Assembly: GCA_902803345.1 (NCBI GenBank)
Contig: CADCPV010000162.1
Coordinates: 1-8,408 of the forward strand
Direction of reading: 5' to 3'
DNA from: an uncultured Eubacteriales bacterium
GTDB taxonomy: Bacteria > Bacillota_A > Clostridia > Lachnospirales > Lachnospiraceae
Length of the DNA: 8,408 nucleotides
The notes beneath the pieces are model-generated. The model made no database searches and was not told the DNA's origin. It saw only the letters and a program-made list of their open reading frames with translations. Of the stretch, positions 1-6,143 are shown one piece after another. Position 1 is the stretch's first letter; each line of letters opens with the position of its first letter. The position numbers and the translations under genes are program-made.

Positions 1-1
1 C

Positions 2-298
2 CTTTATCTTGTGGCCGCGGCAGCATACCTCATAATCCTCATGTATGTATTTCCCCTGATGGCCAATTTTGAAAACACGCCGCTGAACATGATCAAAAAT
101 GCTTTCATGATCGGAATGCGTTTTCTCATCTGTACCGCCCTGCAGGCAGGAGTTTATTTTCTCATGATTCTGACAGCGGTCCGTTTCTTTACGCCGATCC
201 TCATGTTCGGGGAAGGTCTCTGCGCCCTGCTCTGCTCTTACCTGATGAACCAGATCATCCGGCAGCTCAGGGACAGAGCCCTGGCTGAGGAACTGTGA
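2..298 (+). CDS. YesL-family (DUF624) integral membrane protein, C-terminal part
   Basis: The reading frame is open from the left edge, so the gene begins upstream and only about 98 C-terminal residues are visible. What is seen: a hydrophobic segment running into a Tyr-Val-Phe-Pro-Leu motif, then a short polar stretch with FENTPLNMIKNAF, a second long hydrophobic span (about residues 38-60 of the visible part), and a third short one before a basic/acidic tail (RQLRDRALAEEL). The YVFPL...F-N-T...KNA signature is typical of the YesL/DUF624 membrane proteins, which in Firmicutes often sit near sugar ABC transporters and polysaccharide-use genes; their molecular function is not established. Its TGA stop lies inside the GTGA overlap with the next gene, so the two are co-transcribed and probably translationally coupled. 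An internal GTG at 11 is not a credible start because the family pattern continues through it. Confidence 0.75.
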   Translation, partial: LYLVAAAAYLIILMYVFPLMANFENTPLNMIKNAFMIGMRFLICTALQAGVYFLMILTAVRFFTPILMFGEGLCALLCSYLMNQIIRQLRDRALAEEL

Positions 299-1116
299 GC
301 CGGCGCGCTTCCTCCTCCCTCCTGCGCGAGCTGAAGGGATGGAAAAAAATCCAGTATCTCCTGGATTACTACAAGTTTCCGCTGTTCCTTGCCGGAGTCT
401 TCCTGTATGCCGTCATCTGGTTTTCGACCAGAAGCCTGACGCACAAGGATTATCTTCTGTATCTTGGCTTTGTGAATTTTGCGCCTTCCGAAACGCTCAC
501 AGAGGAGCTCACGGAAAATTACCGCAGAGAGATGGGTTATAAGGGAAAGGACGAATCAATCCTTCTTCAGAATAATCTCTTCCTCTCCTCCGATGAAAAC
601 AGTGAATATCATCCTTATACATATGCGACAAAAATGCGGATTCTCGGCGCGATCGACGCTGAACAGCTTGACCTGGTCCTGATGGACAGAGAAGCTTTTG
701 ACGCTTTCTCCCAGAACGGATACCTGGCCGACCTGCAGGCACTGCTGTCTGACGAGGCTCTGCTGAACAGCATTTCACCATCACCGGAGGATGATTCTGT
801 CCCCGGAAGCGCTGACCAGGAAGCGGCCGGCATCGGTAAGGCTGATGAAATCCGAGGCCTCTATGACGCTGTACGGGAAGGTTTCAGTAAGAACATTTTT
901 ATTAAGGAAGACAATTCCGTGGACATGCTCCTCGGAAACGAAAGTGAATACTCCGCAGTCACTGCGGAGGCAGTCTATGGCATAGACATGTCTTCTGTAT
1001 CTGCAAGGATACGGGACGCGGAACTGAATGGAACCGTCTATCTGGGAATTATAGAAAACAGTCCCCGGAAAGCAGAAGCCGTGAAATATCTGAACTTTCT
1101 GATTCAGAAACCCTGA
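295..1116 (+). CDS. Membrane-anchored extracellular protein of unknown function
   Basis: This 273-residue protein has a basic N-terminus (residues 1-24), one hydrophobic segment (about 27-45) and a large polar remainder, so it is predicted to be anchored with its C-terminal domain outside the cell. Start GTG at 295 overlaps the preceding stop by 4 bases, with a GAGG just upstream at 287-290; no later start would keep the membrane anchor. The outer domain contains D-L-V-L-M-D-R-E-A-F (about 126-135) followed by NGYLADL, a pattern resembling the way bacterial solute-binding proteins are laid out, and ends in a segment (EAVKYLNFL) like the last helix of such proteins. An acidic, low-complexity stretch at about 162-185 may be a loop. 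Similar anchored proteins downstream of YesL-like genes seem common in Clostridia, but I know no assigned function. A binding-protein-like fold is inference only. No convincing terminator follows it. Confidence 0.7.
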   Translation: MSRRASSSLLRELKGWKKIQYLLDYYKFPLFLAGVFLYAVIWFSTRSLTHKDYLLYLGFVNFAPSETLTEELTENYRREMGYKGKDESILLQNNLFLSSDENSEYHPYTYATKMRILGAIDAEQLDLVLMDREAFDAFSQNGYLADLQALLSDEALLNSISPSPEDDSVPGSADQEAAGIGKADEIRGLYDAVREGFSKNIFIKEDNSVDMLLGNESEYSAVTAEAVYGIDMSSVSARIRDAELNGTVYLGIIENSPRKAEAVKYLNFLIQKP

Positions 1117-1174
1117 TCCGCCTGTTTTTTCTGCTGCCGGGCAATACCGTAACAGACTGAAACGCCGGATGATC

Positions 1175-1203
1175 TTTACTTTTTTAATTTTGTTCAATAT
1201 AAT
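1175..1203 (+). promoter_or_regulatory. Promoter of the LacI-family gene
   Basis: A perfect TATAAT (1198-1203) lies 17 bases after TTTACT (1175-1180), which matches four of six -35 consensus positions. The expected transcription start is about 1210. That would leave the AGGAG at 1205-1209 outside the transcript, so it argues against translation from the ATG at 1222 and for the ATG at 1264. Confidence 0.65.
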
Positions 1204-1207
1204 CAGG

Positions 1208-1221
1208 AGTACACGTGATCT
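1208..1221. promoter_or_regulatory. Candidate operator: imperfect palindrome over the transcription start
   Basis: The 14 bases AGTACACGTGATCT are an imperfect palindrome: 10 of 14 positions are symmetric, with a perfect CACGTG core and a central CG. LacI/GalR operators are usually even-length palindromes with a central CG, and this one sits at the predicted transcription start of a LacI-family gene. Autorepression is therefore plausible but is inference. CACGTG can also occur by chance. Confidence 0.3.
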
Positions 1222-1263
1222 ATGAAAGAACTTCGGTGGCGTCAGGAAAGAAGAGGTAGATTT

Positions 1264-2355
1264 ATGGCAGGCAGAGTGACTCTCCAGGATATAGCAGATG
1301 AACTCGGGCTTTCTCGCAATACAGTTTCTAAAGCGATCAATAATACAGGGATTCTTGCGGACAACACAAGGGACCGCGTGCTTCGCAAGGCAAAGGAGAT
1401 GGGCTATAAACAGTTTTCCTACCTGCAGTTCAGGGAAGATCCTGTTCAGGATCTGAACCCTCTCCTTCAGGGCTCTTCCGATGCTCCCGCAGAAGGAAAG
1501 AAAGAGATTGCGGTTCTGTCCTCGGGCTTTATCGGCAGCTCTCATTTTGCCATGACCATGCTGGACCGTTTCCAGCATGATCTCTCCGAACTCGGATACA
1601 GCATCAGCATGTACCGGATCATGCCGGAAGAGCTTAATAGCCTTCGCCTTCCCAAGTCCTGCAATCTGGAACATATCGCCGGAATCATGTGCATTGAGCT
1701 GTTTCATGCGGACTACTGCAGGATGCTCTGCGGACTTGATATCCCCCTCCTTCTGGTTGACGGACCGGTATCCATCTTTGAAGGTTCCTTCCAGGCTGAC
1801 CAACTGCTGATGGACAACCAGTCCCAGCTTTTCGCCTTGCTGAAGGAGATGAAGAAGCGCGGAAAAAGCAAAGTCGGTTATATCGGAGATATCCATCACT
1901 GCCAGTCCTTCTACGAGCGCTACAGCGCCATCCTCCAGTGCGCGGATCTGCTGGGTCTGGACAATTCCTGGAATATCACCGGCGGTCCGATCGCCGTTCC
2001 GGACAACAGTTACATGCAATATGTGGAAGATTCTCTGAATGCCATGTCATCTCTTCCGGACTTATTCATCTGTGCCAACGACTTTGTCGCTCTTGATATC
2101 CTGAGCCTGTTGAAAAAGATGAACCTCTCCGTTCCGGATGATGTATGGCTCTGCGGCTTCGACGATTCTCCGGAATCGCGGATCATGTCACCCAGGCTGA
2201 CTTCCATCCATATTCACAGCCAGATCATGGGACAGACTGCGGTGAATCTCCTCTTTTCCCGCATCCACTCTCCCTATATGAACTACCGGACAGTCTATAC
2301 AGAGACAGACCTGATTTACAGGGAGTCCACAGGGGACCGAAAAGCGAAAAACTGA
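1264..2355 (+). CDS. LacI/GalR-family transcriptional regulator
   Basis: A 363-residue DNA-binding regulator. The N-terminal helix-turn-helix is clear at residues 5-24 (VTLQDIADELGLSRNTVSKA), followed by the usual T-R-D-R-V-L...A-K-E-M-G-Y segment to about residue 48. From residue 81 a sugar-binding-protein-like effector domain runs to the end, with typical late motifs such as CANDFVALDIL, VWLCGFDDSP and P-R-L-T-S-I. The linker between the domains is longer than usual and lacks the canonical hinge helix motif N-x-x-A-R-x-L. I chose ATG 1264 because GAGGT (1253-1257) stands six bases before it, the protein then begins exactly as family members do (MAGRVTLQDIA), and the promoter starts transcription near 1210. 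An in-frame ATG at 1222 would add 14 residues. The effector is probably a carbohydrate, given the family and the YesL-like neighbour, but cannot be named. It likely acts on a nearby sugar locus and perhaps on its own promoter. Confidence 0.93.
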   Translation: MAGRVTLQDIADELGLSRNTVSKAINNTGILADNTRDRVLRKAKEMGYKQFSYLQFREDPVQDLNPLLQGSSDAPAEGKKEIAVLSSGFIGSSHFAMTMLDRFQHDLSELGYSISMYRIMPEELNSLRLPKSCNLEHIAGIMCIELFHADYCRMLCGLDIPLLLVDGPVSIFEGSFQADQLLMDNQSQLFALLKEMKKRGKSKVGYIGDIHHCQSFYERYSAILQCADLLGLDNSWNITGGPIAVPDNSYMQYVEDSLNAMSSLPDLFICANDFVALDILSLLKKMNLSVPDDVWLCGFDDSPESRIMSPRLTSIHIHSQIMGQTAVNLLFSRIHSPYMNYRTVYTETDLIYRESTGDRKAKN

Positions 2356-2386
2356 ATTGCTGAAAACCGATAGACTGAAACTTTAA

Positions 2387-2414
2387 GAGCGGGAACCCTG
2401 ATGGATTCCCGCTC
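2387..2414. terminator. Hairpin terminator between convergent genes
   Basis: GAGCGGGAA (2387-2395) pairs perfectly with TTCCCGCTC (2406-2414); inside the stem one mismatch is followed by two more G-C pairs (2397-2398 with 2403-2404) around a TGAT loop. On the plus strand it is followed by CTGTTTTCT, a modest T-run, 32 bases after the LacI stop. It could also serve the convergent metallophosphoesterase gene, though it lies about 160 bases past that stop and the minus-strand T-rich flank is weak. Confidence 0.75.
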
Positions 2415-2576
2415 CTGTTTTCTGCAGTCTTTATTCTTTTTCACAGCTGCTTCTCATTTCTGCAGCGTCTTCCGGATTCCCGGCCTCTCCGTACTTTTGG
2501 GAGCTGTTATCATTTCTCCGGCTGTTCCTCAATCCCATGGCCATTTCATCATTCGGGCACTTGATTCCAGGTTCAG

Positions 2577-3938
2577 TTAATCTTTCATATCCACCACATT
2601 CCGCGGCTCCTTCAGATCATCCCCCAGACTGAGCAGATAAAGACTGACATTGCTGACCGGCTGTTCCTGCCATAATCGGATTCCGTCCCTGTATTTGTCA
2701 GGATCCAGAGCTTCCCCCATTGCGTATGCCGAATTGATGCCGAGAAATGTTTCTGTCATGAGGCTGATTTCTTGGTCCGTCAGCGACGCTTCATCCATGC
2801 TGGCTCTGGCAATCTCCCTGCTTCTTGCCTCCGCAAAAGTGGCTGCCTCCTTTCGTACTTCTTCCGGCAGTTCCAGTCTCTCTGTATGATATAGCATTCT
2901 CCCGTCTGCCAGGGTCAGAATTCCATACTGGCTGGGAGCGACGGCAAGCGCGCTGGTAACAATTTCCAGGATATTCCCCTCCCGGCGGACCGACTCCAGA
3001 TGTGTGTGGCCTGACAGACAGCAGAGAATCTCATATTCATTGAAGAGTTCGATCAGAAGATCCGCATTATAAATCTGATAGCCGTAAAAGAAAACGGAAT
3101 TGTGCCGCAGAAGATTCTGGTGCGACACAAGGATTACATGCGCTCCGGCCCGCTCCGCCCTGGCCATCTGCTGCTGGATCCAGGAAAAGCTGCTTCCCGG
3201 AACCGAATTATTTGAGAAGCTGTTTACATCCAGACACAGAAACCAGAAGTCAGGTGAAAACTCAAAGAGATAGCTTCCCGAAGCAGAATCCAGCGAGGAC
3301 GCCTCCTCATATCCATACTCCTGCCAGATTTCACGGAACTGGTCACCGTCCGTATTCTCCACCCGTTCAAAGCTGCTGCCGGAAAAGCGCACCGCATTCG
3401 CATTGCTGATATCATGATTGCCGGGAATCACGATTACAGGAATGCCTGCTTCTTCGATCTGCCTGCAGTAGGCCCTAATTCCTTCATGGCTGAGTCTTTC
3501 ACCGTTATAAGTCAGATCGCCGCTCAGAACCACCAGATCCGGCTCCGCATTCAGTACCGTCTCTGTAAAAGTCTTCATATAGAGGTCAGAATACTGGGGA
3601 AGCTTGCTGTCCCCGTTTTGTACGGTTTTCTGAAAACTGGCTCCGCCGTCCGTCAGTTCCGGGGACAGATAATGCGGATCTGTCATGACAAAAACGCAGA
3701 TACCCTCATTTTTTCCAGTATCGCCGCCGGCGGGTTCTTCTTCGGCTGTATCTTCCGCAGCTGCTCTTTCCGCAGCGAATCTTTCAGTATTGATCTCTTT
3801 CACAGCAGCGCCGCAAGCCGGCGTCCCACACGGAAGTACCAGGAGAAGAAAAAAGAAAGCCAGGACAGCCGTCATCCTCCGGATCCGTTCCTGCACGAAA
3901 AAAACTCTGTATTTTCTGCCTGACATTCTTCTGTTCAT
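2577..3938 (-). CDS. Exported calcineurin-like metallophosphoesterase
   Basis: A 453-residue predicted secreted or membrane-anchored phosphoesterase. Metal-binding motifs occur in the family order: D87-x-H89 (TDPHY), G140-D141 (LSGDLTYNGE), G173-N-H-D176, H273 (VSHQN) and G310-H-T-H313. These are the residues that hold the two-metal centre hydrolysing phosphomono- or diesters. The N-terminus has a basic region (1-21), a hydrophobic segment (about 22-36) and then an acidic, Ala/Glu-rich linker (about 51-78). Cysteines at 37 and 42 do not form a good lipobox, so cleavage versus anchoring is undecided. Beyond the catalytic domain, residues about 357-440 form a helical, charged C-terminal extension of unknown role. 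I chose ATG 3938 because GAGGT stands seven bases upstream; ATG 3995, with AGGAG nine bases upstream, would add 19 residues and is a real alternative. Substrate unknown. The gene is divergent from the serine hydrolase gene at 4062. Confidence 0.9.
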   Translation of the reverse strand: MNRRMSGRKYRVFFVQERIRRMTAVLAFFFLLLVLPCGTPACGAAVKEINTERFAAERAAAEDTAEEEPAGGDTGKNEGICVFVMTDPHYLSPELTDGGASFQKTVQNGDSKLPQYSDLYMKTFTETVLNAEPDLVVLSGDLTYNGERLSHEGIRAYCRQIEEAGIPVIVIPGNHDISNANAVRFSGSSFERVENTDGDQFREIWQEYGYEEASSLDSASGSYLFEFSPDFWFLCLDVNSFSNNSVPGSSFSWIQQQMARAERAGAHVILVSHQNLLRHNSVFFYGYQIYNADLLIELFNEYEILCCLSGHTHLESVRREGNILEIVTSALAVAPSQYGILTLADGRMLYHTERLELPEEVRKEAATFAEARSREIARASMDEASLTDQEISLMTETFLGINSAYAMGEALDPDKYRDGIRLWQEQPVSNVSLYLLSLGDDLKEPRNVVDMKD

Positions 3939-3996
3939 TGAATAAACCTCTGTAAAACCTGTCCGCGCGGCCTTTTCACACAGACTGAAAAACATC

Positions 3997-4024
3997 TTTG
4001 CTTTCTCCTGTTTTGTGATACAAT
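3997..4024 (+). promoter_or_regulatory. Promoter of the serine hydrolase gene (extended -10)
   Basis: TACAAT at 4019-4024 is preceded by TG one base upstream (4016-4017), giving an extended -10 element. A weak -35, TTTGCT (3997-4002), lies 16 bases before it. The start would fall near 4031, leaving a leader of about 30 bases that includes the AGGAGGT at 4043-4049. A possible opposite-strand -10 (TATTAT on the minus strand at 4037-4032) for the metallophosphoesterase gene overlaps this interval, so the two promoters may interfere. Confidence 0.5.
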
Positions 4025-4061
4025 ACTTCAGATAATAAACTCAGGAGGTATTCCAGGTAAA

Positions 4062-4913
4062 ATGAAAAGACTGACACTGCTTCTGGCCTGTCTGATGGCC
4101 CTGCTTCTGAACGGCCCGGCCCTTACCGCTGTCCAGGCCGCTTCTTCCGTAAAACAGGAATCCATCGACAAGGCAGCCGCTGCACTGAAAGAAATGCCCA
4201 ATAACAAAAAAATCACAGCCCTGGGCGGCGCGAACATCAGCGAGGAAAATCTCAAGTCGCTCAAGTCGGCCATCAAATCCATCTCCCCTTCGGGTACAGG
4301 CATCGTCCTGCTTGACCTGAAGAACGGAAAAGGCCTGTCTTACAATGCCGGGCAGCTGTTCTACTCAGCCAGCACCATGAAAGGACCCTTTGTCGCAAGC
4401 CTTGCTTCCGCCCAGCCGTCCGCCATCAGCGCATCGAACGGAAATGTGACAGCCACGATCCGCTGGTCCAGCAACGAAGATTACATGAGTCTGGTCAACC
4501 GGTACGGAAAAAACTGCATGAAGCAGTGGTGCAAAAAGGCGGGCGTCCGCACCAGCCTTGCGAACCATCCCTATACGAACGTCAGCGCCAGCGAACTCGC
4601 GAAACTCTGGCTGCAGAATTATATCTTCTTCAACAGCAGTTCTTTCGGAAAGTCTGTCGGAAGCCTCTATACAAGTCCCAATCTGTCTGTCATTCACAGC
4701 GTTCTCGGGAAAAAACACAGAACCCAGACCAAAGCCGGCTGGATCGCAGGCAACAGCTTTTACAGCGGACAATACCGCAATGCGACCAACGACGCCGGAA
4801 TTATCTACGGGAAACATCCTTATCTGGTCGTCGTTCTGTCGAATGTACCGTACAATTTCAGCCGGCTCAGCCGAATCGTGACGGTCCTCGGCAATATCGC
4901 TGATGAGCTGTAA
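4062..4913 (+). CDS. Secreted serine hydrolase, class A beta-lactamase/PBP-like fold
   Basis: A 283-residue exported protein with a classic signal peptide: basic start, Leu-rich core (5-16) and an Ala-x-Ala type cleavage site near residue 26 (VQA/AS). The penicillin-recognising motifs appear in order: S104-T-M-K107 with the nucleophile serine, S136-S-N138 in the SxN position, and K224-A-G226 where most members have K-T-G. Spacing fits the class A beta-lactamase fold. However, between SxN and the helix beginning at about 175 (SASELAKLW) I see no Glu in the omega-loop position that serves as deacylation base in class A lactamases. That favours a peptidase, esterase or inactive homologue acting on the cell wall or another extracellular substrate over a resistance enzyme. 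Start ATG 4062 follows a strong AGGAGGT (4043-4049), 12 bases away. The gene shares a divergent promoter region with the phosphoesterase and ends before a strong terminator. Confidence 0.85.
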   Translation: MKRLTLLLACLMALLLNGPALTAVQAASSVKQESIDKAAAALKEMPNNKKITALGGANISEENLKSLKSAIKSISPSGTGIVLLDLKNGKGLSYNAGQLFYSASTMKGPFVASLASAQPSAISASNGNVTATIRWSSNEDYMSLVNRYGKNCMKQWCKKAGVRTSLANHPYTNVSASELAKLWLQNYIFFNSSSFGKSVGSLYTSPNLSVIHSVLGKKHRTQTKAGWIAGNSFYSGQYRNATNDAGIIYGKHPYLVVVLSNVPYNFSRLSRIVTVLGNIADEL

Positions 4914-5056
4914 AATAACACGGCGCTGCGTATATCATTCTCATGGCATCGCTGATAAACTCCGGAAGAAGGCTTTACTTGCTGCACGCACAATTCTGAC
5001 AGTGCGGTCAGGCCTGCGGGCGTTTCAGCAGGACGACAATCATCTGACCATTTTAT

Positions 5057-5090
5057 ATAAGCCCTGGCACAGAAAGCTGCCAGGGCTTAT
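5057..5090. terminator. Strong bidirectional terminator
   Basis: A perfect 13-base-pair stem (5057-5069 with 5078-5090; core AAGCCCTGGCA / TGCCAGGGCTT) closes an 8-base loop, CAGAAAGC. It lies between two convergent genes: 144 bases past the serine hydrolase stop and 35 bases past the mutarotase stop. T-rich flanks exist on both strands (TTATTTGTT on plus, TTATATAAAA on minus), neither very long, which fits use from both directions. Confidence 0.85.
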
Positions 5091-5124
5091 TTGTTCCAGG
5101 GAAACACCGCAGCGATTTCCTGTA

Positions 5125-6018
5125 TTACAGAACAGTCACAGTGAAGGAATAGGCTTTCTCCTCTCCCGGCTGCGCGGTCTGGACGTTCACTTTATGCTCC
5201 AGAATATCATCTTCGCTGCTCTTGGTTGAGAATCCGTTCCAGGGTTCCAGCGCCACGAAGGGAGCCGGCTTCACCGTTGACCAGATCACCAGATTTGAGA
5301 AATCAGCAAAATCAAGCTTCAGTCCTCTCCCTGTCTTCGGGTTGACATAAGTCAGACTCCTGGACTTCAGCTGATCAAACACCAGTCCATCATGAAGGAA
5401 AAGACTGTGATCAAGTCTGAGGACCCTGTCATCATCCAGAATCACACGCCGGTTCACCTCGTCCAGCAGGGTCTGTTCAGATTCCAGCGGATACATCAGA
5501 TTCGCGCTTTCTTTCTGCTCGAAACAAACCACATAATCCTCATAGGACTCCCCTTCAAAAAGCGGGCAGTTAAAAGCCGGGTGTCCGCCGATAAAGAAAG
5601 GCATGGGAACATCGCCCGTATTTTTTACTTTATAGCTGAAGGTAAGCCGGTTCTCTTCCACCCTGTAAGAAAGAGTAAACCGGAAATCATAGGGATAGAT
5701 CTCCTTTGTCGCGGGAGAAGAATTCAGAACATAAGTCACGGACTGTTCATCCCGGGCAGCGGCTTCAAATGTTTCAAATCTTGCAAATCCGTGTCTCTTG
5801 ATGTTTTTCACCTCGCCCGCCCCGCACTTTGCAGTATCTGAACGCAGGCTTCCGCAGATCGGGAAACAGACCGGTGACTGCCCGGACCAGAATTCCGGAT
5901 CTCCCTGCCAGAGAAATTCCGTCTGTCCTGCACGGATACTTGTCAGCATGGCGCCTTCCGCAATGCTCGAAACGGTCAGTACGTTACTTTTGATTACAGC
6001 AGTTTCTCTTTCACTCAT
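5125..6018 (-). CDS. Aldose 1-epimerase family protein (LacX-type mutarotase)
   Basis: A 297-residue cytoplasmic enzyme of the galactose mutarotase-like family, which interconverts alpha and beta anomers of aldoses. Seen in order: E-F-L-W-Q-G-D (34-40) with the following F-W (43-44), PVCFPICGSLR (49-59), R-H76-G-F-A-R, the conserved G-G-H146-P-A-F containing the catalytic acid histidine, and E258-P-W-N-G with the likely catalytic base glutamate. The L-W-Q-G-D-P-x-F-W opening and PWNG ending match the LacX-like branch rather than GalM. Substrate is not predictable; this branch includes hexose-6-phosphate mutarotase-like proteins and many uncharacterised members. I chose ATG 6018 because an AAGGGGG lies about seven bases upstream and family members start just there; ATG 6054 would add 12 poorly conserved residues. 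No sugar kinase or transporter is adjacent, so it seems to be a stand-alone gene. Confidence 0.9.
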   Translation of the reverse strand: MSERETAVIKSNVLTVSSIAEGAMLTSIRAGQTEFLWQGDPEFWSGQSPVCFPICGSLRSDTAKCGAGEVKNIKRHGFARFETFEAAARDEQSVTYVLNSSPATKEIYPYDFRFTLSYRVEENRLTFSYKVKNTGDVPMPFFIGGHPAFNCPLFEGESYEDYVVCFEQKESANLMYPLESEQTLLDEVNRRVILDDDRVLRLDHSLFLHDGLVFDQLKSRSLTYVNPKTGRGLKLDFADFSNLVIWSTVKPAPFVALEPWNGFSTKSSEDDILEHKVNVQTAQPGEEKAYSFTVTVL

Positions 6019-6052
6019 ATCACTTCCCCCTTCATGGATGAATGCCTGGAGC

Positions 6053-6103
6053 ATTATAACTATTTGCTATAACAACTATATATGCTTTATTTGCACATTT
6101 TAA
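6053..6103 (-). promoter_or_regulatory. Candidate promoter(s) of the mutarotase gene
   Basis: On the minus strand, TTAAAA (6103-6098) and TATAGT (6080-6075) are separated by 17 bases and form a reasonable sigma-A promoter. A second, perfect TATAAT lies further downstream (6058-6053) without a recognisable -35. The stretch is markedly AT-rich compared with its surroundings. Which -10 is used cannot be decided by eye. Confidence 0.4.
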
Positions 6104-6143
6104 TACCGCAAAAAACTTTCCTGAAGTCAGTTCCGGCTGCGGG

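Noticed and set aside
1096..1133. TTTCTG / CAGAAA / TTTCTG segments with a T6 run after the anchored-protein gene, considered as a terminator or attenuator.
   Set aside because: The 6-base stem is not adjacent to the T-run and the alternative pairing has a 17-base loop; neither is a credible terminator.
781..2019. A 412-codon open frame on the minus strand lying across the anchored-protein gene, the LacI promoter and the LacI gene.
   Set aside because: It is antisense to a clear LacI-family protein, spans a non-coding promoter region, has no recognisable domain and is best explained as the shadow of plus-strand codon use.
2431..2544. A 37-codon minus-strand frame (MAMGLRNSRRNDNSS...) just downstream of the metallophosphoesterase stop.
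   Set aside because: There is no Shine-Dalgarno site before either possible ATG, composition is low-complexity and charged, and nothing supports translation.
3414..3923. A 169-codon plus-strand frame opposite the metallophosphoesterase gene.
   Set aside because: The opposite strand carries all metal-binding motifs of a known family; this frame shows none and is a shadow.
4896..4956. A short direct repeat (ATCGCTGAT at 4896-4904 and 4948-4956), the second copy reading I-A-D-K-L in one frame like the I-A-D-E-L at the end of the serine hydrolase.
   Set aside because: Nine bases is short enough for chance, and the surrounding sequence shows no further similarity that would indicate a duplicated gene end.
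4903..5229. A 108-codon plus-strand frame running through the terminator into the 3' end of the mutarotase gene.
   Set aside because: It crosses the 13-base-pair terminator hairpin, overlaps two genes, has no ribosome site and no recognisable domain.
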